Part shown: positions 8,471 to 16,880 of the stretch, in pieces
Layout: the number at the start of each line of letters is the position of its first letter
Numbering within the stretch: position 1 is the first letter of the stretch
The notes under the pieces: model-generated
What the model saw: the letters and a program-made list of their open reading frames with translations, nothing else
Told to the model about the DNA's origin: nothing
The model's database searches: none
Assembly: GCA_028823175.1 (NCBI GenBank)
Contig: JAPKBZ010000003.1
Location: 40,838-104,837, forward strand
From: Myxococcota bacterium
GTDB taxonomy: Bacteria; Myxococcota_A; UBA9160; UBA4427
Direction: 5' to 3'
DNA: 64,000 nt
Translations under genes and position numbers: made by a program

Positions 8471-10668
8471 CGACACCGCGCTCTCAGCTGGCCAACGAGT
8501 CTTCCGAGAAGAGCGGAGCGATCTATCTATTCGGTGCGGCAGTCTTCAGTGGAGCCTTCCTCATTTTTCTCGTCCAGCCCATGGTCGCGAAGCTGATCCT
8601 GCCCTGGTTTGGTGGTGGCCCCGGGATTTGGACCACATGCCTGATGTTCTACCAAACCACCCTCTTCCTGGGATACCTCTACGCCTACGGAATCGTCCGT
8701 TTCTTGGCTCCCCGCGTCCAGGCCATCACCCATGGCGCTCTTCTTCTGACTGCCTTCGCTCTCCTCCCGGTACTCCCCGGCTCCCATTGGAAGCCGGTCG
8801 GTTCCGAATCGAATCCGTCCCTTTCGATCTTGGTCATGCTCCTAGCCAATGTCGGGCTTCCCTTCGCGGCCCTCGCCGCTACGGGTCCGCTCGTGCAGGC
8901 CTGGTTTGCACGCCAACACCCTCTCCGTTCCCCCTACTCCCTCTACTCGGTTTCAAATTTCGGATCCCTGAGCGCTCTGCTGTGCTTTCCTCTCTTACTC
9001 GAACCCCTGCTCCCCCTCCGAGAGGCTTCCCGGCTCTGGACCATTGGCTTCGGACTCGGATCGCTGCTCATCCTCGGGTGTGCTTTCAGCGCAATACGCT
9101 CCGCTCAATCGGTAACGGCGCCCCCTGCGCCTCTCTCCGAGGCGGAGAGTGCCCCCACATCGGCCGGTGATCGTGCTCTCTGGCTTCTTCTCCCAGCCAC
9201 AGCCGTCGTTCTCCTCATGGCTATCACAAATAAGCTCTGCCAGGACTTGGCCAGCTTTCCCTTTCTTTGGATCATCCCCCTGGGCCTCTACCTGGGGAGT
9301 TTCATTCTGAGTTTCGCCTCGGAAGCGAGTTATAAGCGCAGCCTGTGGATTCGAATTGCCCTGACCGCTCTACTCGTCAAATACGGGCTCGTTTTCGCAT
9401 TTCCATCCGGCAGCATCCAGTCTGCAATTTTCTGGTCCATGTTCGTCCAGGTCCCCCTATTGGGGCTCGTCCTCTTCTCCCTCTGCATGCTCCTTCACGG
9501 AGAGCTCTACCGCCTACGTCCGCCCGCTCGTTCCCTCACCAGCTTCTATATCGGACTCTCTGGAGGCGGAGCTCTTGGGGGAGTATTCGTTGGGCTGGTC
9601 GCCCCTTGGATCTTCAACGACTACTTTGAACTCCACACCGGCTATGCCCTGACATTCGCCCTTCTTTTTTTCACATTTCGCAGGGACGACGACAGCTGGA
9701 TCTCAAGCCGCGCACCCAAATGGAGAGCCGCATCGGTTGCTCTCTCTTTTAGCCTAATTCTCACAATTGCTGTCGCGGCCACCCTCGAAGAAGCCCCCGG
9801 CCTTCTCCTCAAGGAACGGAATTTCTTCGGACTCCATCGAGTCATCGAGTGGGAGACTCAAAAACCCGAATGGGCTAGGCGGATTCTCAAACACGGCAGC
9901 ACCGTGCATGGTGCCCAGCTCTTAGCCGAACGCTTCCAACGCCGTCCCATCTCTTATTACGGGGCGCCAACGGGCATCGGCCTCACCATGAAAAGAGACG
10001 CGCACGCTGAACCGGTGAAAACTGGCGTAGTGGGCATGGGAGCCGGAAGCCTGGCCGCCTACGGAAGAAGGGGCGACACCATTCGGTTCTACGAGATCGA
10101 CCCATCGGTCATTCGAATCGCGAGTCAGGGTCAATACTTCAGCTTCCTCCCAGACAGCCTAGCCAAGATCGATATCATTCCGGGCGATGCAAGACTCTCT
10201 CTGGAGGCCGAGCTCCGGTCGGGAGCCTCGCAGCAATTTGACCTCCTGGTGATCGACGCTTTTTCAAGCGATGCGATTCCTTTCCACTTGATAACCCTTG
10301 AGGCCTTCCAGCTCTACCTCGAGCATCTCGCTCCCGAGGGCCTCATCGCCATCCACGTGTCGAACCGACACTTCAGGCTCTCCCCGATTCTGTACAGAAT
10401 CGGGGACGAGCTCGGGCTCTCGAGCATCAGCGTGGATAGCCCGGGGCTGGGCTTGCGCGTCTCGACCTCCGCCCAATGGGTGCTGATGAGCCGCGACCGA
10501 GGCAAACTCGACGCCCATGCCCACCTCATTACCGACCGAATGGCTGGCCTCGGACTCGATCCTACTCGCCTCTCAGTCGGTCGCCTTGAAGAAGCCGCCT
10601 TCGCAAAAAAACCGCTCTGGACAGACGAGTTTAACAGCGTTCTGGATATCCTAGGAAGCGCAAAGTGA
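8467..10668 (+). CDS. Second membrane-fused spermidine-synthase-like protein
   Basis: A 733-residue protein with a TTG start overlapping the upstream stop. About 12-14 membrane helices fill residues 20-460 (GAAVFSGAFLIFLVQPMVAK is characteristic of the family). The aminopropyltransferase-like Rossmann domain follows: VGMGAGSLAAYG loop, FYEIDPSVI, IPGDARLSLE, and VIDAFSSDAIPFHL. The aromatic and acidic residues that position the amine in true spermidine synthases sit in this last segment, so some catalytic activity is plausible. It differs clearly from the first copy in the membrane half and lacks the TPR tail. It overlaps the next TonB-receptor gene by four bases (GTGA), so all three are one transcription unit. 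Confidence 0.85.
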   Translation: MTTPRSQLANESSEKSGAIYLFGAAVFSGAFLIFLVQPMVAKLILPWFGGGPGIWTTCLMFYQTTLFLGYLYAYGIVRFLAPRVQAITHGALLLTAFALLPVLPGSHWKPVGSESNPSLSILVMLLANVGLPFAALAATGPLVQAWFARQHPLRSPYSLYSVSNFGSLSALLCFPLLLEPLLPLREASRLWTIGFGLGSLLILGCAFSAIRSAQSVTAPPAPLSEAESAPTSAGDRALWLLLPATAVVLLMAITNKLCQDLASFPFLWIIPLGLYLGSFILSFASEASYKRSLWIRIALTALLVKYGLVFAFPSGSIQSAIFWSMFVQVPLLGLVLFSLCMLLHGELYRLRPPARSLTSFYIGLSGGGALGGVFVGLVAPWIFNDYFELHTGYALTFALLFFTFRRDDDSWISSRAPKWRAASVALSFSLILTIAVAATLEEAPGLLLKERNFFGLHRVIEWETQKPEWARRILKHGSTVHGAQLLAERFQRRPISYYGAPTGIGLTMKRDAHAEPVKTGVVGMGAGSLAAYGRRGDTIRFYEIDPSVIRIASQGQYFSFLPDSLAKIDIIPGDARLSLEAELRSGASQQFDLLVIDAFSSDAIPFHLITLEAFQLYLEHLAPEGLIAIHVSNRHFRLSPILYRIGDELGLSSISVDSPGLGLRVSTSAQWVLMSRDRGKLDAHAHLITDRMAGLGLDPTRLSVGRLEEAAFAKKPLWTDEFNSVLDILGSAK

Positions 10669-13535
10669 ATTATCGCGCGACGATCCTCCTGGCTCTCGCA
10701 ACATTCCTACAGGGAACTCTCGCCTACACCGTCGCGGGCGCAGAGGAAACGAGCGGGACCATCCATGAATACGAGGGCCTCAGCGACCGAGAGGAGTCCT
10801 TCGAAGTCGGAGAAGAGCCCGACTCTGCAGACGAAGAAGACGGAGCTGACGCGTACCGCGGCATGGAGGAGATTCGTGTCACAGCGCAGGGGGGGACCCG
10901 AAATCTCCAAGATGTGGGGGCCTCGATTGCCGCTTTTGATGCAGACTATATTGAGGCTCTTGGGGCCCAGACTATCGCAGACATTTCCCAGTTCACGCCC
11001 AACTTAGAAATCCGAACGGTCTTTGCAGCGTCGAACCCGACTCTCTTTATTCGCGGCGTCGGCCTCCGCGACTTTAACGCCAATTCTTCCTCAGCTGTAG
11101 CCGTCTACAACGATGACATCTACATGAACTCCCCAGCAGCACAATTGGTTCAACTCTTTGATGTCCAACAGGTCGAAGTTCTCCGGGGCCCCCAGGGAAC
11201 GCTCTATGGACGAAACGCGTCAGCGGGCGCGATCCGCATTATCTCACGCAAGCCTTCCGGCGACACAAACGGGTACTCGCGGCTCACCTATGGAAAATAC
11301 AACGAGGTGGAAGCGGAAGCCGCTATAGAACTTCCCGTTAGCTCCGAGGTTTCCGTGCGCGTCTCCGGTCGCCTTCGCAAGAGAGATGGCTACACAAGAA
11401 ATCGTTGCGCCGACCCACGCTACTGGCGCAACGACGACACAGGCAACCCCGCGACGGTTCAGAACATCGTCCAGAGATATTGCTTCAACACTTCCACTAC
11501 TCAACAGGACAGCTATCTCCCTTCATCGGTCCAGGACAACACCCTGGGGCCGAACGAGGTCAACCCCTTCACCGGAAATCGTCTGCGCCCTTACTATTTC
11601 GAGACAGGGGAAAACGAGGAACCGATCCGCGTTGACTGGTACTACGACAGAGAACTCGTTGATGGCGTCCCGATTCCAGGGGCACAGCTATCGCCCACCT
11701 ATTACGACTGTTATACAAGCGGTTGTTCCTACGCCAGTCCCCTACCTGACGGCGCGCACCCCTTTCTCTTGCCGGCGTTTTACTACTCCCAGCAATGGTC
11801 TGCTGCGGTAGGCCCTCAGGATATCGACCTGTGGGCAAATGCCGCGGACAACTGGGCTGTCCGGGCCCTAGTGCGGTGGCAGCCCAACGAATCGGTGGAT
11901 TGGATTCTGAACGCTCACGGCGGAATGAATCGCGGAGACTCGATGCAATTCCAACACATCGGGGCCTACCAGGGACTACTCGACATCAAACCCAACACAA
12001 CGCTCTACCGTGACATCGACAATGCTGGAGCGGGGTATTATGATGCCGACCTGCTCGCAGGAGATAGCTTCCAGATCGGTGAGATACCAGCGCGAACTCC
12101 CGAGGGAGGAGACCCCTACGCCGGCGACTACAATCGCGTAGGTACCGAATTTCTCGATCTATACGGCGCAAGCCTCTCGGGATCCTACTCTTTCGAGGAC
12201 GACCGACTTCTATTCAGAACGATCACCGGCTTCGAAGGAAACCGGCGCAGTGTACAAGTCAATTCCGACGCGAATCCATTTCCTTCCGGGTTTGAACCGA
12301 CGTACCGGAACGACTCATGGCAGCTCACACAGGAATTCAAAATCAACTGGGATGGCGATGACGGTTTTTCGCTCGAGGCAGGAACAAATTACCTCTACGA
12401 GAAGCTGAACACGAGTAATGACTGGCCAATAAATCCGATTGTCAACTTCGCCACTCAGCAATACGAGATCCAAACTCAGTACGCCTCGGCTTACCTGTGG
12501 CTCGAATGGAAGCCTGTCGAAGACTTCGCACTATCCGCCGGAGGACGATGGAATTATGAGAATAAATCGATTGACCTCCAAACTGCCAGATGGCAGCGCA
12601 CACTCTTCGGTCGCTTCCTTCAGCCTCCAAGTGATACCGCCAGTTCTTCCGAGAGTCTTTCCGCCAACGGCCCGAGCGGAGATATCACTTTTACCTACAT
12701 GCCGACAGATAGTCGCCTCTTCTTCCTTAAGTACTCGCGTGGGTACAAAGGCCCCCATATCAACGGCGGAGTGATCAACGCCGACCAGAAATCTCAGGAC
12801 TTCGATGATCTCACCACCCCGGTCAAACCGGAGAAAGTCGACGCCCTCGAATTCGGCCTCAAGACCTCATGGCTGGACAACCAGCTCACCCTCAACGGAT
12901 CCATTTTCTACTACGACTACCAGAATATCCAGATTTTCCAGGTCCGAAATGCAGCTCTCGGCGCGCCAATTCAGCAACTCGTCAATGCGGATGACGCCGA
13001 TATCTACGGCGCTGAAGTAGAAGTCCGCACACACCCCCTCTATGGACGCGCGCCCGCATCCTTTGACGGCCTCGAGATCTACGCTTCTATCGGCTGGCTG
13101 CATGCTCGCTACACCGAGTTCCTAAACCGCTTGACTGGATTCGATCAGGAGGGCATCGAGATAATTCGCATCGAGGACAACTCGGGCAACTCACTTGTCA
13201 ATGCGCCCGAATTCGCCTTCGCCGGCTATCTGTCGTGGCCCTTCACCGGCCAACTCGGCACGCTCGTTCCTCGCGTAGATTGGAGCTACAAGGACAAGGT
13301 CTACTTTGGCGCTGAAAATATCGACGAACTCTCCCAGGATCCGTTCTGGCTGGTCAACTTTCGTCTCAGCTACGCGAACCCTCAGCAGAACATCGAAATT
13401 TCTGGCTGGGTCCGCAACTTAACGAATCAAGCCTACCGGGTAGACGCGATCAACCAAGCTCGGTCTCGGCGATCGATCATCTATGTCATGGGCGAACCCC
13501 GCACATACGGAGTCACCCTGAACGTAAAGTTCTAG
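10665..13535 (+). CDS. TonB-dependent outer-membrane receptor
   Basis: A complete 956-residue receptor with a GTG start coupled to the upstream stop. A signal peptide precedes an acidic linker (residues about 25-65), then the plug domain: EEIRVTAQG (TonB-box-like), LQDVGASIAAFD, IADISQFTPNLEI, FIRGVGLRDF, and the plug signature VEVLRGPQGTLYGRNASAGAI. The barrel covers about 210-956 and ends GVTLNVKF with the terminal aromatic residue. An insert near 270-390 is Tyr- and Cys-rich and probably forms an outer loop. Plug motifs resemble receptors for complex organic ligands or siderophores, but the ligand is unknown. It is a paralogue of the fragment at 2-373. Confidence 0.95.
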   Translation: MNYRATILLALATFLQGTLAYTVAGAEETSGTIHEYEGLSDREESFEVGEEPDSADEEDGADAYRGMEEIRVTAQGGTRNLQDVGASIAAFDADYIEALGAQTIADISQFTPNLEIRTVFAASNPTLFIRGVGLRDFNANSSSAVAVYNDDIYMNSPAAQLVQLFDVQQVEVLRGPQGTLYGRNASAGAIRIISRKPSGDTNGYSRLTYGKYNEVEAEAAIELPVSSEVSVRVSGRLRKRDGYTRNRCADPRYWRNDDTGNPATVQNIVQRYCFNTSTTQQDSYLPSSVQDNTLGPNEVNPFTGNRLRPYYFETGENEEPIRVDWYYDRELVDGVPIPGAQLSPTYYDCYTSGCSYASPLPDGAHPFLLPAFYYSQQWSAAVGPQDIDLWANAADNWAVRALVRWQPNESVDWILNAHGGMNRGDSMQFQHIGAYQGLLDIKPNTTLYRDIDNAGAGYYDADLLAGDSFQIGEIPARTPEGGDPYAGDYNRVGTEFLDLYGASLSGSYSFEDDRLLFRTITGFEGNRRSVQVNSDANPFPSGFEPTYRNDSWQLTQEFKINWDGDDGFSLEAGTNYLYEKLNTSNDWPINPIVNFATQQYEIQTQYASAYLWLEWKPVEDFALSAGGRWNYENKSIDLQTARWQRTLFGRFLQPPSDTASSSESLSANGPSGDITFTYMPTDSRLFFLKYSRGYKGPHINGGVINADQKSQDFDDLTTPVKPEKVDALEFGLKTSWLDNQLTLNGSIFYYDYQNIQIFQVRNAALGAPIQQLVNADDADIYGAEVEVRTHPLYGRAPASFDGLEIYASIGWLHARYTEFLNRLTGFDQEGIEIIRIEDNSGNSLVNAPEFAFAGYLSWPFTGQLGTLVPRVDWSYKDKVYFGAENIDELSQDPFWLVNFRLSYANPQQNIEISGWVRNLTNQAYRVDAINQARSRRSIIYVMGEPRTYGVTLNVKF

Positions 13536-13578
13536 ACTTAGCCTTCGGCCCCGATTCCCGACCCTCAGCTTAGAAGTC

Positions 13579-14613
13579 TCAGGCGAAATATTCCTGGGCC
13601 GTAGCTGCCGCGACAAAATTCTCATCGAGATGAGTCAGGGATTGCATGTCGGCGTTGACTGCATCGAGCCCATGCTCAAGGACGTAGGCATAGCTCCGCT
13701 GGAATGAATTGAAGTCAGACTTCATCAACTTGGAGCTGTAGTGGCTGTCGAAGGCATCGGGGTTTCCCCAACCCAACCACTTTCGACCCGCTAGAAAACG
13801 ACCGGCCTTCATGCCGATCAGGCCGATGCCGGCATCTCTTGCCTGCTTGAGGACGGGTTGCAGGGCCACCATGTCGGGCGAATCCGGCTCGATATTCCGA
13901 TCGGACCAGCTATACCAACCCGCCGGCGTAATCGCGATCTGAGCCAGGGCGAAGCGACCCGTCTTGGCCGCCGCGAGCAGAACATTCTGGGCGTTCTCAT
14001 GGGTACTCAGCCCCCAATGCGATGTCTTGCCCGCCTTCTTCGCCTTCAGGAATGCCTCGTAGATCTCGTCGTTGCGAATAACCGACGGATTATTTGAGCC
14101 CATGAGATAGTACGCGTCGACATGATCCACCCCTAGGTCCCCGAGGCTCTCGTCAAGAAGCATCGACCATGTCCGCGCGCCCTGCCGGGCTTGGGCGAGG
14201 GTCACCTCGGCGTTCGGTTCGATATCCAGGTAGACGCTAGCTTTAGAAATCAGGAAGACCTGCTCCCGGTGCTTACCGAGGAAGGGCCGAAGGTTGGCCT
14301 CCGCATTGTCGTAGTATCGCCGGGTTCCCACGTCGAATACGTTGACCCCGGCGTCGAAAGCCCGCTCGAGCAATTCATCCCTAGGATCCCCCGAAAGGGC
14401 TGCGCCGCAGCCAAAAATCAAGCGGCTCCCCACAAAATCCGTCTTGCCAAGTTTTCGGTAGGTCATCTTCGGAAGTGTCGGCGCCTCGTGGGCCCGAGCT
14501 TCGGCGAGCGCCGCGCGGGCATCCCCAGAGCGCAAGAAGCTCCGTCCAGCAATCGCGAATGCTGCGGCACTCTGGAGAAAGTTCCGACGACTAGTTCGGG
14601 TCACCTGCGGCAT
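13579..14613 (-). CDS. Tat-exported aldo/keto reductase family protein
   Basis: A 344-residue protein with a twin-arginine signal (TSRRNFLQSAAAFAIAG, residues about 7-23) followed by an aldo/keto-reductase barrel starting near TYRKLGKTDF. Visible family features are GVNVFDVGTRRYYDNAEANL (cofactor and Asp/Tyr region), the Lys in VFLISKASV, VDHVDAYYLMGSN and HWGLSTHENAQ. The Tat signal implies export of a folded protein, perhaps with its nicotinamide cofactor bound, and is typical of iron-sulfur/aldo-keto oxidoreductases in this kind of bacterium. The C-terminus lacks a Cys cluster. It converges with the upstream TonB receptor, with only 43 bases between the stops. Confidence 0.85.
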   Translation of the reverse strand: MPQVTRTSRRNFLQSAAAFAIAGRSFLRSGDARAALAEARAHEAPTLPKMTYRKLGKTDFVGSRLIFGCGAALSGDPRDELLERAFDAGVNVFDVGTRRYYDNAEANLRPFLGKHREQVFLISKASVYLDIEPNAEVTLAQARQGARTWSMLLDESLGDLGVDHVDAYYLMGSNNPSVIRNDEIYEAFLKAKKAGKTSHWGLSTHENAQNVLLAAAKTGRFALAQIAITPAGWYSWSDRNIEPDSPDMVALQPVLKQARDAGIGLIGMKAGRFLAGRKWLGWGNPDAFDSHYSSKLMKSDFNSFQRSYAYVLEHGLDAVNADMQSLTHLDENFVAAATAQEYFA

Positions 14614-14866
14614 CGATGGTCTCCCTTTTTGAACTGAATTCGGGGTGCCAGGGCGGCTCCCAACGCTTGAAAAAATAGCCCTGTGGCCTGTCTACGCTAG
14701 CCGAAACTCCGGGTGGAGGAAGAGGAGTTCCGCCATCGGTGACCGGAATTTCAGAAAACTGAGCTCCACGAATCGAAATTCGGACTAAGGGATCTCCAGT
14801 CCGAAGCGCGCCAAGGAAATCTGAACCGCCGGCTTTCCAGGCCCGCCCTCCTGAGCCATGCTCCAC
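14591..14866 (-). CDS. Possible small protein or gene fragment, unknown
   Basis: An open frame of 91 codons from GTG at 14866. The frame remains open upstream to a TAG near 14936, which would add residues reading GDEAIVEHGSGG. Codon use looks coding-like, with G-rich first positions, and the sequence has plausible protein character (DPLVRISIRGAQFSEIPVTDG, TPLPPPG, GYFFKRWEPPWHPEF). It overlaps the start of the Tat aldo/keto reductase by 23 bases on the same strand. I recognise no family and see no clear ribosome-binding site. It could equally be the C-terminal remnant of a larger lost gene. Confidence 0.3.
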   Translation of the reverse strand: MEHGSGGRAWKAGGSDFLGALRTGDPLVRISIRGAQFSEIPVTDGGTPLPPPGVSASVDRPQGYFFKRWEPPWHPEFSSKRETIDAAGDPN

Positions 14867-14942
14867 GATTGCTTCATCACCAAGCAGGCGCGTCGAACCG
14901 AGCCACGGTCCTGCGAATGAGACAACGAAACCGATCTAAATC
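14614..14942. other. Gap between divergent genes (reductase and ABC exporter)
   Basis: This 329-base stretch separates the minus-strand aldo/keto reductase from the plus-strand ABC transporter. Most of it is filled by the uncertain small minus-strand frame at 14591-14866. The remaining ~75 bases before 14943 must hold the ABC operon promoter, but I see no convincing -35/-10 pair and no inverted repeat. Confidence 0.5.
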
Positions 14943-16880
14943 ATGGCCCGTAACTCCCCAGACCAGGATCTCCAGGGGCTGAGTCGCCTGGGCGACGGAA
15001 GCCGGCACGACCGCTTGCATCTGCGCCTGATCCTGGGGATCGGGTTGCGCTGCCTGCACCTTCTCAAGCCGGTGCAGCGGCACGTCATACTTCTCTTCGC
15101 GGGCTTTTCGGGCCTAAGCCTGCTGCTCCTGCCCATCGGGCTTCTCTTCATCGACACGCTCTGGACACGGGTCCTCCAGGGCAATCCCATGCTCGAAATC
15201 GAGGCCTGGTTCTTTCGCGTCCCCATTGAAGCGGCCACCAGTAGCGCGGGATTCGACGCCGAGCTTCGTAGGCACGTCGCCGAGAAACTCGTTCTCTGGG
15301 GCGTGCTTCTCAGCGCGATCCTCACCCCTCCCTTTATTGGTCTCTATTATTACCAGATCTGGATTCTGCAGCGGGTAAATCAAAAGCTACGAGTCGACCT
15401 GCTCTCCCATTTCCAGAGCCTCTCGCTCCGATTTCACGCTGAAGTGGCTGTGGGTGATGCGGTCTACCGACTCACCCAGGACAGCGCGATGGTGACCCAA
15501 TTAGTTCAGGTTCTCGTCCTCACCCCCTTTACGGCGATTCCGCAATTCCTGTACTCGGTGGTCGTTATCGGCCTATTCGCCCCCATGCTTGGCCTAGTCC
15601 TTCTCGGAGTCCTGATCCCGAGTCTCGCGCTGGGGTGGTGGTTCTCCCAGCGCATGCGTACGCGTTTCCGGAGCGCCCGTGAGACGAATGCCGCCCTCAC
15701 CAGCCGCATCCAGGAAACGCTGGCAGGGATCAAGGTCATCAAGGCCTACGGCGCTGAACCCATCGAGCAGGCGGCCTTCGAAGACGCGAGCCACCGCGCC
15801 TTTGCCACCGCTTTCCAGGCCCGTAATCTCTACGCCGTATTTGGCATGACGATGTTCTGGACCTTCGGAGCCTTCGCACTTTTCATCACCGCACTCGGCA
15901 CCATCGAAGTGATGCAGAAAACCGAACTGGCCGCGACCGCCCTCGGCTTCACGCTCTGGAACCTAGGGCTCTACAACTATTTCAAAGCGCGCCTGGGTGG
16001 ATCGGTTGAATCCCTCAAGGACCTCTTTCGAACCTGGGGAAGGGCTCAGGACATCGCCATCGGTCTCGACCGGGTCTTCGAAGTCATGGATCACGAGCCC
16101 GAGATCCGCGACGATCCCGATGCCCTCGCGCTCGCTGGCGTTCAGCGCGGGATCTCTTTCGAGAACGTGAGCTTTGGCTACCACGCCGATCAACCAATTT
16201 TTGAGCGCGTCAGCCTGTCCGCCCGGATCGGCACGATCACGGCGATCGTCGGGCCCACGGGCTCGGGGAAGAGCACCCTGATGGCGCTCCTGCTCCGCCT
16301 CTTCGACCCAAGCTCGGGCCGAATCGTGATCGACGGGCTCGATCTCAAGACGATTCAGACCGCCAGCCTTCGCGACCACGTCTCCATCGCTCTCCAAGAA
16401 AACATCCTCTTCGGCAACACGATTCGCGAAAATATCCGCTTCGCGGAGCCAGAAGCCAGCGACTCTGCGGTCCAAGAGGCGGCGCGAATCGCCGCCGCCG
16501 ACGGGTTCATTGAACGACTTCCAGACGGCTATGAGACCCTGCTCGGCGAGAGGGGCTCGAAGCTCTCCACCGGCCAGCGCCAACGTCTCTCCATTGCTCG
16601 AGCGATTATAAAGGATGCCCCCATCCTGATTCTCGACGAACCCACGGCCGCCCTCGACGCCGTCACGGAGCAACGCGTCCTTCAAAATCTGGCCGAATGG
16701 GGGCGCAACCGGGCGATTTTCATCATCACCCACCGTCTATCCACCGTGCGCAGGGCCGACCAAGTCGCCTTTCTGGGCGGTGGCACCCTCGCCGAAGTCG
16801 GCTCCCACGAAGAGTTGATGGCTCGGCCCGACGGCGCGTATAGGGCCTTGGTCGAGGCCGAGGGAGGCGCGGCGCCTTGA
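14943..16880 (+). CDS. ABC exporter half-transporter (permease-ATPase), first subunit
   Basis: A 645-residue fusion of a six-helix type I exporter membrane domain (about residues 40-350) and an ATPase domain (about 400-640). ATPase motifs are complete: Walker A GPTGSGKST at 437-445, Q-loop VSIALQENILFG, ABC signature LSTGQRQRLSIARA, Walker B ILILDEPTAALD and the switch His in FIITHRLS. The cytoplasmic coupling region is visible as TSRIQETLAGIKVIKAYG. Together with the next gene, which overlaps it by four bases (TTGA), it should form a heterodimeric exporter of lipids, drugs or peptides. Substrate is unknown; the nearby glycosyltransferase and cupin give no clear hint. Confidence 0.93.
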   Translation: MARNSPDQDLQGLSRLGDGSRHDRLHLRLILGIGLRCLHLLKPVQRHVILLFAGFSGLSLLLLPIGLLFIDTLWTRVLQGNPMLEIEAWFFRVPIEAATSSAGFDAELRRHVAEKLVLWGVLLSAILTPPFIGLYYYQIWILQRVNQKLRVDLLSHFQSLSLRFHAEVAVGDAVYRLTQDSAMVTQLVQVLVLTPFTAIPQFLYSVVVIGLFAPMLGLVLLGVLIPSLALGWWFSQRMRTRFRSARETNAALTSRIQETLAGIKVIKAYGAEPIEQAAFEDASHRAFATAFQARNLYAVFGMTMFWTFGAFALFITALGTIEVMQKTELAATALGFTLWNLGLYNYFKARLGGSVESLKDLFRTWGRAQDIAIGLDRVFEVMDHEPEIRDDPDALALAGVQRGISFENVSFGYHADQPIFERVSLSARIGTITAIVGPTGSGKSTLMALLLRLFDPSSGRIVIDGLDLKTIQTASLRDHVSIALQENILFGNTIRENIRFAEPEASDSAVQEAARIAAADGFIERLPDGYETLLGERGSKLSTGQRQRLSIARAIIKDAPILILDEPTAALDAVTEQRVLQNLAEWGRNRAIFIITHRLSTVRRADQVAFLGGGTLAEVGSHEELMARPDGAYRALVEAEGGAAP

